From Engraulis encrasicolus (Eukaryota > Chordata > Actinopteri > Clupeiformes > Engraulidae), in assembly GCF_034702125.1 (NCBI RefSeq), contig NC_085878.1, positions 21,636,002 to 21,700,001 of the forward strand: a stretch of 64,000 nt of DNA. Reading direction: 5' to 3'. A model generated the notes under the pieces. It made no database searches, was not told where the DNA came from, and saw only the letters and a program-made list of their open reading frames with translations. The translations under genes and the position numbers were made by a program. Numbering within the stretch: the first letter of the stretch is position 1; each line of letters starts with the position of its first letter. Below, piece after piece: positions 1 to 26,957 of the stretch.

Positions 1-187
1 CCTCCTAATGTGGAAGAAACAAAGAAGGAATCCAGGGAAAATGAAAGAATCAAGCAGCACATGCAGCCTTGCTCCTACCACACCTCGCTTTCCACCCTCA
101 ATGATAGCATGATGCCTTAGGAGAGAGGAAGCATTTGGAGGAGTGTTGCTGAAGTGTACAACTTCTCTTCTGTCTTCTTTTCTGGTA

Positions 188-475
188 CATTCCATTATTC
201 AAACTTCCATCCTTGACTTGTGCTTGTGGACTCGTGCTTGGCTGATACCCCACCTCCATGGAAAAAACAATAAAGATTCCCTGTTGTCAGCCTAGGCACA
301 AGTTTTGGACATTGCCCCATTCAGCATCCCAATTCCAAATGAAAAAATGACATTTTAGCGAGATTGAATTAAACTTCTGTCGTGAATGACGTGTTGCAAC
401 GTCATCACAAGGCCACAAGCACAACAAGGGAGGATGAGAGTTAGGATGATGGAAAGAGCGCTATGGGTGCATTCC
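188..475. mobile_element. MITE-like repeat, copy 1 (nrg2 intron)
   Basis: Aligns by eye with 683-990: both contain CTTG(A/C)...CTTGT, a GGA(A/G)AAAAC run, TGTCAGCCTAG(G/C)CACAA, and CCATCCCAATT-like blocks in the same order and spacing. Its termini are degenerate. It lies before the first visible nrg2 exon. Confidence 0.5.
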
Positions 476-682
476 AATATGCGGACTCCCGTCCTCTGCC
501 TGTGCAAAAGTTGGAGGCCAGAGGGAAAAACGTAAGAGCGGAACTGGAATGATTTGTATCCACTGTGTCCCTCCTCATCCTGCTCTCCTCCCCAGATGTT
601 CTTCCGGATGCTCTAGGTCTGGGTGCACTCCTGCGGTCCTGCAGGGGGAGCCCTTGTGCTCCTCTGAGACAAAGAGTACGTT

Positions 683-990
683 GCAATATGCGACCTTGCC
701 TCCTCCACTTGCGCTTGTCTCCTCGTCCCGCCTCCTGGCCCCTCCTCCGTGGAGAAAACGATTAAGTTTCCCAGCTGTCAGCCTAGCCACAACAACTTTT
801 GAGGGACTGTTTTTCATCCACCATCCCAATTGCAAATGAGAAAAAGACTCTACAATTGAGCTATTGCAAGATATTGAAATATAATGCTGTTGTCAGTGAT
901 GTCATCATGACATATTACTTCCTGGTACGAGGAGAGAAGCAAGTGGAGGAGGCAAGTGGAGGAGGCAAGGTCGCATATTGCAACGCACTC
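683..990. mobile_element. MITE-like repeat, copy 2 with ~35-bp terminal inverted repeats
   Basis: Left end TTGCAATATGCGACCTTGCC (from 690), continuing TCCTCCACTTGC; its reverse complement is found at about 950-983 (GCAAGTGGAGGAGGCAAGG...). Short, non-coding, and related to copy 1 upstream. The superfamily was not determined. Confidence 0.65.
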
Positions 991-1101
991 AAAATCTTTT
1001 CTAGGCATGTTCTGACTCGGTGGTGCCCCCCGCAGGACATCCCCCCAAACCTCTTCAAAGCACATGGCTATCAAGGCCATGATGTCAGCGGTGTATCTGC
1101 T

Positions 1102-1210
<109 letters not shown>

Positions 1211-1453
1211 TGTGTGCAGCGCATGGGGTTAAGCTCTGGGGTTCTACAGTTTCTAATTCCATGTTTTCTCTGGTCCTGTCTCTTCTCTTTTTCTTCTTCT
1301 TCTCCTCTCTTTCTCTCTCTCTCGCTCGCTCTCTCTCTCTCTCTCCCTTGCTTTCCTTTCCTCTCCTCCTTGTGTGTTCCCTCTCTCCCCCTTTCCCCTC
1401 ATCCCCGCTCCCTCTCCCTCTCTCCCCTTTTGTGGTTCTGCTCTCCCCATCAG

Positions 1454-16566
<15,113 letters not shown>

Positions 16567-16657
16567 ACACAAACACACACACACACTCACGCTACTTAAC
16601 ACTCTTACATATGAGCACCCTAGACATAACTGAAGTCAGACTCAATTGACATATTAT

Positions 16658-16661
<4 letters not shown>

Positions 16662-16708
<47 letters not shown>
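16662..16708. repeat. (CA)n microsatellite in the nrg2 3'UTR
   Basis: About 24 units roughly 100 bases after the stop codon. Confidence 0.9.
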
Positions 16709-16712
<4 letters not shown>

Positions 16713-17224
16713 CTCACACACACAGTTATACCATAGAACTGCACCGATAAGAAATATTTTTATTTTATATAACAGACAGATATTCTAAACAAATGAAATA
16801 TTTATTTTCATTTCAGCAAAACTTGTCTACTAGCTAGCAGCAAAGACTTTTTTTATAGGGGAAACTATTTATATGTTGATTAATTTCACTTTATGAGCAT
16901 TATGTGAAAAAGAAAAAAAAACAACGAAAAACAAAACAAATCAAAAGAGAATTCTGTGCCAGTTTTTTCAGGAGTTAGATACTAGAATAATATTGTGGTG
17001 CCTTTTGCTGTTCACCCATAAGGAGGGGTTTGCTTCCGTTTTTTCTAGCCTTTCTTACGAACTCTTCTTTTCTACAAACATGTTTTGTCTTTTTTTTCTT
17101 TCTGCCTTTCTTTCTTCCCTCTTTTTCGTTCAGGATCTTCCCATCAGAACTGTGAGGTTCTTCTGCCACCATGCAATATGGGTCGCTTCTCTGTGTAATA
17201 CATGTTTACATGAGCGTCATACAC

Positions 17225-17227
17225 GGT

Positions 17228-17263
<36 letters not shown>

Positions 17264-17328
17264 CGCAGACACAAATGGAAATACGCACACGCTCCCAAAC
17301 ACACACACACAGTCTGTAGTCATACACA

Positions 17329-17416
<88 letters not shown>

Positions 17417-17456
17417 CAGTCTGTAGTCAAATACAACACACACACACACGCACGCG

Positions 17457-17514
<58 letters not shown>

Positions 17515-17516
17515 AC
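17225..17516. repeat. Series of (CA)n microsatellites
   Basis: Three CA tracts separated by related GTCTGTAGTCA spacers, suggesting local duplication. Confidence 0.9.
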
Positions 17517-18533
17517 ACCCATACACATAGAGCACAAACACATGCATTCATTCTCTCATGGCTGACATTATATTGGAGGTGGGGCATCTGTAGTTGAACC
17601 TCTTGTCCAGGAGGTCACTTCATTTATTGGCTTCAAGTGAACACGTTGGAATTTATGTCTTTCATGTCACTCATAGTGTTCCCATAGAGACAGAGGTAAG
17701 CAGAAGTCCTTTGCGGGCGGTGCTTACTAGCCCTTGCCCAGGTCTTCAGGGTTTAGAAGTGCGTCTGTTGGTCTGTCTGTGTGTGTCAGTTAGTCTGTCT
17801 GTATCCTGTTACAAAGAGGCACCTGGAAGAAAGAAAGTGAGAGTGCATGCACGTTTGAGTTTTGCTTTTTTTTTTTTTGGCTGACGTCCGTTTTTTCCTG
17901 TGCGTTAGTCCTGTGACAGAGGTAGTGCAAAAGATGTGTGTGGGTTGTGGGTGTGCATGTGTATTACAACAAGTATAGGTGTTGTTACTGATGACTAGGT
18001 GTCGGTCGGGTGACGTGCTATTGTATGTAACCTGCGTGTGTTCACGTGCATTTGTGCGTATGTATCTGTAATACCCATGTGGCAGGGTGGTGTTTCTTTC
18101 CATGGGTCATATGTTAGCAAAGATACTGTGCCAAAAGTTTTGTCTGAACAACATCGTATGGCATGTTGATCTAGGAAAACAGATGGGATTAAGCACATGG
18201 CTGGCAGGTAGTGATGTTGTGTGCTCGTGTCAGACATTAATCTTCCATTTGAACAAAAGAACAAACACTTCCTTTCTCATTCTTTTATGATGCAGTGCTG
18301 CCTATTTGCACCTCTGAGTTGGCACGTGTGTGTGTGTGTGTGAGGGAGAGGAGAGACAGAGAGAGGGGGGTATGTGTCAGTATTCACACCATTATGATGC
18401 ATTGCTATGTGTGCTATGTCTGCATGTGTGTGTGTGCAACTGTTTGTTTAAGGCAAAGGCTGAGAACAGTTGGGTGTCACCTAGCGACATAAGCATATGT
18501 AATATGACTCTCTGTCTCTGTCAGTAGATAAAC

Positions 18534-18569
<36 letters not shown>

Positions 18570-18750
18570 CGTGCGTGCGACACCTAGAGGGAATGTGTAT
18601 GTATGTACTCATGTCATTGTTATGCATTAGACCCATATCTGGTGTGACCAGCTCCACTCTGCTACACTTAAGGCACCCCATACGCTCCAACACCGAAAGC
18701 CCCAGTCTGGTGAAGATCCGCAGCCCTGCAAGACCTACTGTATTCCAGCT

Positions 18751-18811
<61 letters not shown>
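18751..18811. repeat. (CT)n microsatellite
   Basis: About 30 units. Confidence 0.95.
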
Positions 18812-18812
<1 letters not shown>

Positions 18813-19716
18813 AGCTCCCATCACTGACCCCTGACCTCTTCTCCTTGACCTCCCATGACTGAAAGCAGGTGAGGGGGGGGCGAGGCAAGAGGAGGGGGCG
18901 ACTAATCCAGCCTGACTTCATCCCTTCTCCCCTAGAAAGCAACTAAGTGTGAGTGGTGTCGTTATTATTCGTGTTATTAGGTCTCTGAGTGCCAGCACTG
19001 AACAGAAACAGCGATGGATCAAAAGTGGGGGTCAGTTGTCAACTGGGGTTCTCCTGCTCTTCTCCTCCTCCTCTTCCAACACCCCCCACCCCCCCCCCCC
19101 CCCAACACCACCACACCCATGCTTCCAAAGGCAGCAGCTCTAGCCGCTCTGTGTCTCAGGACTTCTCATGCAGAACTACATCACCTATACCGTATGCCCC
19201 CTGCTCTCCTCTGCTCTGCTTATCACTTCTCACCTACTATCTTGCCCCTCCCCCCAGTCACCACTTAAGGTATGGGATTGTTTGAAAAGGGTTGGACAGG
19301 TTTTGCGACTCAAGCTATTCATGTTTGTGAATGTTTGTGCAACAGTGTATTACGCAGACTTCTTAAATGTGTTTGACTGTAGGGGTTAATTTGCCAAGGT
19401 TTCCACTCTCTCTCTTCCATCGTCCCGCTACTCATATCCCCTACACTGTTTTTTTCTTTAGACGTCTGTCTCTCTTCCATTCTCTCTCTCTCTCTATCTC
19501 TCTCTCAATCTCTGTCGGCACAAGTCTGTATGCGGTCTGCTCTGTTCTGTCTGGCTAGTTTGGAAAATGCAAAATGTAAACAGAAAATACAGTTTTGTGA
19601 TTAAAAAAAATTGCAAACATGATAGTGATGCATAAGAACAGGATATGAATAAGCTTTTTGAGTTATGTTTGAGTTAAAGTGCCCCTTCAAGCAACTGTCC
19701 TTGACATACGTAGTAT

Positions 19717-19847
<131 letters not shown>

Positions 19848-20442
19848 ATGCCAGGAAAAATGCAGAAGTATGCAAACATACCTCTTGTTGTCAGAATTGC
19901 ATCTCCCTCTGTTCCTCCTTCTCATGTGGCACACAAACATCTTCCTGAAATCCATTGTCCATTTGCTTTAACTAGCAAAACAAAACAAAGGCTTTTCTCT
20001 GATGCACACCTTTTTTTTTTTTTTTTACCTAGGATGGTTTTTTATTGTTTTTTAATATATTTTTTTGGATCTTCCTCTCCCTCTCCTCTCACGTTCTGTT
20101 GCCCACAGCTGTGTCCCATAGGGGTGGTCCCCACTCCCCCTCCCCTCCCCTCCCCTCTCCTCCCATCCCCTCTCTGGCCCTGCGGGCTTCGCGGGCACAT
20201 TCTGTTGCCCTCCTCCTGTTCTCTTTGCATGTAGTAGTGGCAGATAGAGGGTGCATGAATCCAGCAGCATCTGTTTCCAAGTGTAGTCTTCATTTTTCAC
20301 ATTCAGCAATAAATTCCCTATTTTTTTTCATGTCCATCCTTGACTTGGAATATGCTAGAAGTTTTTTGCAAGTTTTCTCAAGAAAAAAAATGAACTTGGA
20401 AAAAAAATCTAAACAAAAAAACTTGTTAATATAAGAAGAGAA

Positions 20443-20448
20443 AATAAA
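20443..20448 (+). terminator. Candidate polyadenylation signal AATAAA
   Basis: AATAAA with T-rich and then GT-rich sequence just downstream (20450-20500). It is the last obvious signal on this strand before the microsatellite at 20529 and could end the nrg2 transcript. Placement is inference only. Confidence 0.3.
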
Positions 20449-20525
20449 ACTTTATTCCTACCATTTTGAAAAAGTTAATTACTTTTGTCATCTGTGTGAT
20501 GAAGGCAAGTATCTACCTTTCAATA

Positions 20526-21860
<1,335 letters not shown>

Positions 21861-21869
21861 GCGCATCTG

Positions 21870-21957
21870 CATTCCAAAGAAAATCCGCGACTATGGTTTT
21901 GAAAAGCTCAGTTCTGTCTGCCGATGGAAGACGTCGGACTGGGACGAGGATACGACG
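21870..21957 (+). promoter_or_regulatory. Possible 5'UTR exon and promoter area of the B3GNT2-like gene
   Basis: A strong donor (ACGACG followed by GTAAGTAAG) ends a GC-richer stretch at 21957. The coding exon at about 23026 starts right after a CTCTTCAG acceptor, so a 5' non-coding exon must exist upstream, and this is the best visible candidate. The left edge is arbitrary. Confidence 0.35.
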
Positions 21958-23028
21958 GTAAGTAAGGAGCTCCTAAGTGTGTGCGTGTGTGTGAGAGTGA
22001 GGAGTCGGCTGGCTATTAACAGGGGCCATGATCTCTAGTTCTAGACCAACCACCGGTCTTTCAAACTCTTGCTTTAAAGAGAATCATCACCATATGAACA
22101 CTGCCCATTCAGCTCATGTCAGGCGCTTCTTCAAAAGCAATATAAAATAGTTTAAAAGCGAGGCATCACGTCAAAGAAGGTAGGCTACTTGGCTACTATG
22201 GCTTCAAGTTCTGAACTGACTGGCCAATGGACTAACCTATAGCCGCAGACGTTTTGGATTGCTGACAGACATCAGAACTGGGGGATTTGTGCGTAATCTT
22301 GGTCTATTAAGATGTGTAGAGACAAACGTTGGCAGAGTCAGAGACAGCATAATTCCTTTCAATTGAAGAGGGAGGCAGGCTACAACGTTGTACATTTTAT
22401 TGGATTATTAGGCCACCTGGGAATCAACTTTTTCTTATTTTTGATAACCATTTAACTTTTTTGATGAACCCTAAAGTACCTACTTAACCTGAAAAATCTA
22501 CTGTCTACAAACAAAACGTGCGTTATTTTCAGATATTTCTGGCAACAGTTTCGTAGCTGTAACAACAGCTTACAGTGTCCTGTCAGCATTTGTGGAAGGC
22601 ATGACAACACACCTCTCTGCGTATCCTCCTGTTGTTTTAAGTTGTCACATGTAGAGTGATATGCACGTATTTACCACATCACACCACACTCCTGAAACAT
22701 TTTTTTAAGAGTGACAGACGAACAGAGAATGTCCCTATGGTCTGCCACTTAACCCATAGGACAGCAGTGGATTCCTGACACATAGTGAAATTGAGCTGTG
22801 GCATTAGTGCTAAGGCCTACTTGTAGTCAAGCATGTTTGAATTCAACTGATTTTTTTCTTAAATATGCTGAGGTTTTGAAGACATATTTTGCCTGGTTAT
22901 GTTGACAATTTCCCATTATAGGCCTACTGTCTCCATAATCTTTAATTTTGGAATCATTACATGAACACACAAACCCTGCCTTCAGTTCTGACCCCTAAAA
23001 CTCTGTCCTGTTTTTTCCTCTTCAGAGC

Positions 23029-24570
23029 ATGTCCTGGGTGCGCAGAATAATATTCAAAGTATGCCGTTTTCGCCGTTGCCTATGCTGCGCCTGCGCACCC
23101 ATCCTCCTGATGATGTGTCTCGGCGTCTACGTAACAATCGCCGTCTGCTTGTCCATGGCCCCATCAAGGGTCTCTGAACAGCTCAGGAGAACCAAGGAGA
23201 GCTATGCTATGACTCAGAACACTGTAGATGGAAAGTTCACTGCTCCGGGACTGAGGAGTGGACCTGAGCATGCGGCCCTCCCTAAGACCTTTTGGAGGAG
23301 CAAATTGGAAGCCAACAACACCGGGCTGTGGAACCGGCTTCAGTATAAGATGGATCTGCTTCACAGCTCTGTCTTGAACTCAGGAAAGAGTAAATGGCAA
23401 CGCTTTAGGCACCGCCGAAAGCTCATCCCCATGCTGACCAAAATACCAGGAAGCAAATGCGTTATTAGCCAGGAGTCGCTTGAAAAGGCCCTGCCAGACT
23501 TCCAGACACTGCCCTTCCATGTCAGAGAGTTCATTCCCAGGATGCTGTGCCAGGACTTCCCCCTCATCTTAGACCAGCCTGGCTTATGCCAGACAGGGCC
23601 TGGGAAGGCCAACAGCTCCAGTCCCTTCCTGCTGCTGGCCATCAAGAGCCAGGACGAGAACTACGAGCAGCGCAGGGTGATCAGGGACACCTGGGGCAAA
23701 ACGGGGCAGATGAGGGGCATGAAGGGCAGAGGAGGGCTGGTGCGCAGGGTTTTCCTGCTGGCCAAGAGCGGCGTGCGGCCCAACCGCACCCAGGAGGAGC
23801 TGCTGCAAGTGGAGAACAAGCAGCACGGCGACCTGCTGCGCTGGGACTTCAAGGACACCTTCTTCAACCTGACCCTGAAGGACGTGCTGTTCTGGCGCTG
23901 GCTGGCCCACCGCTGCCCGCACGCCCAATTTGTCTTCAAGGGCGACGACGACGTCTTCCTGCGGACTCCCGCGCTGCTGGACTACCTGCGGGAGGCAGTG
24001 GCGAAGGAGGAAGAGAAGGCCACCGCAGGACTGAAGCACGACCGGAGCCTAAATGACTTCTTAGTGGGGGACGTGATTGCCCTAGCTCAGCCTATTCGCG
24101 AAAAAGACAACAAGTACTACATTCCCGAGAGTCTGTACTCGGGCACTTACCCCACGTATGCGGGTGGCGGTGGGGTGGTGTACTCAGGAGCACTGGCCAT
24201 GCGCCTGCAAGCGATGTCGGAGAGGGTCCGTCCGTACCCCATCGACGACGTGTACGTGGGCATGTGCCTGGAGAGGCTAGGGGTGATCCCAAAGCACGAG
24301 CCGGCCTTCCTCACGTTCGACTTCCCTGAGGGCGAGGAGGAGCACCACTGTGCCTATCACAGCATCCTGCTTGTCCACAAGCGTAGCCCCGAGGTGGTGA
24401 GGAGACTGTGGGCCCAGGTGCTCGACCCTCCCCCCGAATGCCGAAACACCAGCCTACGACTGGAGCCCACGCCAAAGCCACCAGCTTCTGAAGAGAAAGC
24501 AGAGGATGCTCCGAAAGTCAAAGTGGAAATTGTTAAAAAGGATGAATTAGATATCATGGACTTGATGTGA
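23029..24570 (+). CDS. Beta-1,3-N-acetylglucosaminyltransferase, B3GNT2-like (GT31)
   Basis: A 513-residue type II Golgi glycosyltransferase that by family adds GlcNAc in beta-1,3 linkage to galactose, extending poly-N-acetyllactosamine chains. A basic N-terminus (RRIIFKVCRFRR) precedes a membrane anchor at about residues 21-43. A stem follows, with FWRSKLEANNTGLWNR resembling the B3GNT2 stem. The GT31 domain starts near 199 with LLLAIKS, RRVIRDTWG (215-223) and RRVFLL, then FKGDDDVF with the DDD metal/nucleotide-sugar motif at 306-308, KYYIPE, YAGGGG (377-382) and PIDDVYVGMC (404-413). The coding region is one exon, as in other B3GNTs, and ATG at 23029 lies just after a CTCTTCAG acceptor. 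The C-terminus has a Lys/Glu-rich extension after about residue 470 that I do not recall from human B3GNT2. Family assignment is secure; the exact paralogue (perhaps the teleost b3gnt2-like gene) is not. Confidence 0.9.
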   Translation: MSWVRRIIFKVCRFRRCLCCACAPILLMMCLGVYVTIAVCLSMAPSRVSEQLRRTKESYAMTQNTVDGKFTAPGLRSGPEHAALPKTFWRSKLEANNTGLWNRLQYKMDLLHSSVLNSGKSKWQRFRHRRKLIPMLTKIPGSKCVISQESLEKALPDFQTLPFHVREFIPRMLCQDFPLILDQPGLCQTGPGKANSSSPFLLLAIKSQDENYEQRRVIRDTWGKTGQMRGMKGRGGLVRRVFLLAKSGVRPNRTQEELLQVENKQHGDLLRWDFKDTFFNLTLKDVLFWRWLAHRCPHAQFVFKGDDDVFLRTPALLDYLREAVAKEEEKATAGLKHDRSLNDFLVGDVIALAQPIREKDNKYYIPESLYSGTYPTYAGGGGVVYSGALAMRLQAMSERVRPYPIDDVYVGMCLERLGVIPKHEPAFLTFDFPEGEEEHHCAYHSILLVHKRSPEVVRRLWAQVLDPPPECRNTSLRLEPTPKPPASEEKAEDAPKVKVEIVKKDELDIMDLM

Positions 24571-24914
24571 GGGTCGAGGAGAAGCTTGGTGGTTGTCTTT
24601 GAGGCCATCCAAGCCATCAAATGACATTTGGACAGACTTGAAGAAGGGATGTTGGCCTTGGATTACTCTGAGGGCTCACCGACATAGAATATGTTAATAC
24701 AGAACACTTTATGTTTAATACCAAATAAGTGGTTTCGCCAATCAGGGTTTCACTTTACAATCTAGGACACTTAACTTTGAGGAATACCCTATGTGTGTAT
24801 GGATACTGTGTACTGTCACAGTGCCTGACTTGGCTCTCTAGACTGTGCATGAGTTAAGCCAATAATGGCTTGGAATACAGTGGAAAAGTAGCTTGAGTTA
24901 CTTTGCCCTCACTT

Positions 24915-24916
<2 letters not shown>

Positions 24917-25000
<84 letters not shown>
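24917..25000. repeat. (GT)n microsatellite in the B3GNT 3' region
   Basis: About 41 units, about 350 bases after the stop codon. Confidence 0.95.
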
Positions 25001-25001
<1 letters not shown>

Positions 25002-25187
25002 TGTGTGAGAGAGAAAACTGTGAAGCTTTTTACGTTTTGTTTTGTATTGTTTTGTCATAAAAGATGTGTTTATAACCCAGTATTTGTAATGAATATTCAA
25101 ATGCAGAACTTCAAATTAAATTATTGCTATTCATATACCGGTACACACAATGCAGCAATTCACTCTCTTCCCCTGTCTTGGCATGAT

Positions 25188-25363
25188 TCACTTTGTACCA
25201 TAGGAAGGTGGAGAATGCGCGCACATCAGTAGTACAGGTGCTGGACAAAATAGAGTAACTGAAATAAATGATGGAAGTCCGCAACACTGTTAATGCTCCC
25301 AGTGACCGGTAGCATTAACAGTGTTGCGGACTTCCATCATTTATTTCACTTTGTACCATAGCC
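25188..25363. repeat. Short foldback insertion flanked by a 17-bp direct repeat
   Basis: Arms of about 37-45 bp (around 25260-25296 and 25306-25349) are perfect inverted copies of a sequence containing GAAGTCCGCAACACTG, with a loop of about 10 bases. The insert is bracketed by TTCACTTTGTACCATAG at 25188-25204 and again at 25347-25363. The arm sequence resembles the hairpins at 27302-27497 and 41301-41400. Confidence 0.7.
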
Positions 25364-25639
25364 TTTACATACAAGAACTGTACATATTGAATGATGTCAA
25401 GAAAGCACACTTTGTTTTGCCAGACCAACCAGTGTCACCAGTTCAGAAAGTGTGGTTAAAGCCCCTCAAGCTCTCTAACCTGTGTTTTTTTTAATCTGCG
25501 ACAACTGAAGGGGGCGGGGCACGACTCAAAACTACTTGTTCTCTGGACTTTGTTCATGACGTACGTTGGCGTCATGACACGTTTGTTTTACAGGCAAAGT
25601 CCTCAAAGGCACAATTACTCTCTGATGGGGAAACGAAAC

Positions 25640-25940
25640 TGGTCTTTATTGTAAATGGTAAATGGATAATGGACTGCATTTTATATAGCGCCTTTTCACT
25701 CCTTCGAGTATTCAAAGTGGTTTACATTGTATGCCTCACATTCACCCATTCACACTGAAATATAGGGCCTACACACCGGTGGCAGTGGCTGCCACACAGG
25801 GTACCACCCTGCCACCAGGAGTACTTTGTAGTTAAGTATCTTGCTCAAGGACACATCGATGGGGTCAGGCAGAGCGGGGCTCAAACCTGCAGCCTTCTGG
25901 TTGCTTAAAGGCTTTTCTACCACCTCAACCACCACCGGCC
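25640..25940. repeat. Teleost interspersed repeat (ATGGTAAATGGA...GCGCC type)
   Basis: Starts with TAAATGGTAAATGGATAATGG, continues TATATAGCGCC and CTTGCTCAAGGACACATCGA, and ends in a Gly/Ala-like GGGCTCAAACCTGCAGCC stretch. I recognise this as a common dispersed fish repeat; its superfamily is not clear from sequence alone. Confidence 0.6.
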
Positions 25941-26957
25941 CACACACAGCAGTTAAAATGGTGGTCGCTGATTATTTTGGGACTACAGAAGTTGGGGTGA
26001 TAACCCAACAGAAAACATGCCTATTCGCACAGACAGTGTGTGTCGCAATGTCATGAAGACTAATGACTGTTAGTGTCTCCCACACCTTTCTGATATTACA
26101 AAAAGAAAGTAGGTTAGCAGAGGAAAATTTGCTGTGGTCAAAGGCAAATATTTATTCAACATCATATTTACAGGAATTATAACAGTTCACCTTTTCAGGT
26201 AATCCATTTCCAGTCGCATATCATCTCAGAATTGTTTCAACCTCTTGGAATGGATTATGATTGATCAAAATAGCAATGTCACTTCCATTGATTGTGGACT
26301 TATTCAGGAGAAATGGGCCTCTGATCTATACACTCAATGAGATACATCAGTTTTCCCTCAAACATGTTTTCGTGAGCAAAAAGATGTCATCCATGACTCA
26401 CAACACACCACTGGGGGAAAATAAACCCTGGAGGCAAAACAGTTGTAAGCCACCAGGACAAACCTGCTACAGCAAGGAGGGGCTTTCTGAATGAGGACTA
26501 ACCTGCTGCACAAGTTTACTGTATAGCAACTCATGCAAGCGCACAGATCTTTGGTTCCCCGTCCTATTATAGAGGACTAGACAAAGGAAATTGTAGCCAG
26601 CAGTGTAAATCCACTAGACATCATTGAGAGCCAAAGAGCGTCAATTATTGGTGGGGACATATTAAAGCTCAGTCCAACGAGTCCTTGTCTCATGTTTTGC
26701 TGTAATGCAGTCTTCTTTATCAGGCTTTATCTTGCATGTCATTTGTTGTTTAATGTTCCTGGAGGTCCATTTGTGGGTAGCCTGTTTGCGCTACAAAACG
26801 ATGCTCTGGAAGTTCATGTTCGTTGTCCAGTCTCTGTTTCATAAATCACTCAATACATTTGGTATTTTGAACAGACACTGAGATGTTATGTTCAAGAACA
26901 TACACCACATGGTCTTTGCGTTTGTTTGCATGAGTGTTGTTACCACGAACACTCCCA

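Larger units (their letters stand above)
24571..26957. other. B3GNT 3'UTR, repeats and convergent spacer before eif1ad
   Basis: Holds the 3'UTR of the glycosyltransferase (candidate ATTAAA at 25115-25120), a TG microsatellite, a hairpin element (25188-25363), a teleost interspersed repeat (25640-25940) and the 3'UTR of eif1ad, which is transcribed toward it. No further coding region was found. Confidence 0.5.

Noticed and set aside
23547..24056. Open frames overlapping the B3GNT gene on both strands
   Set aside because: GC-rich shadow frames of the real coding exon with no family resemblance.
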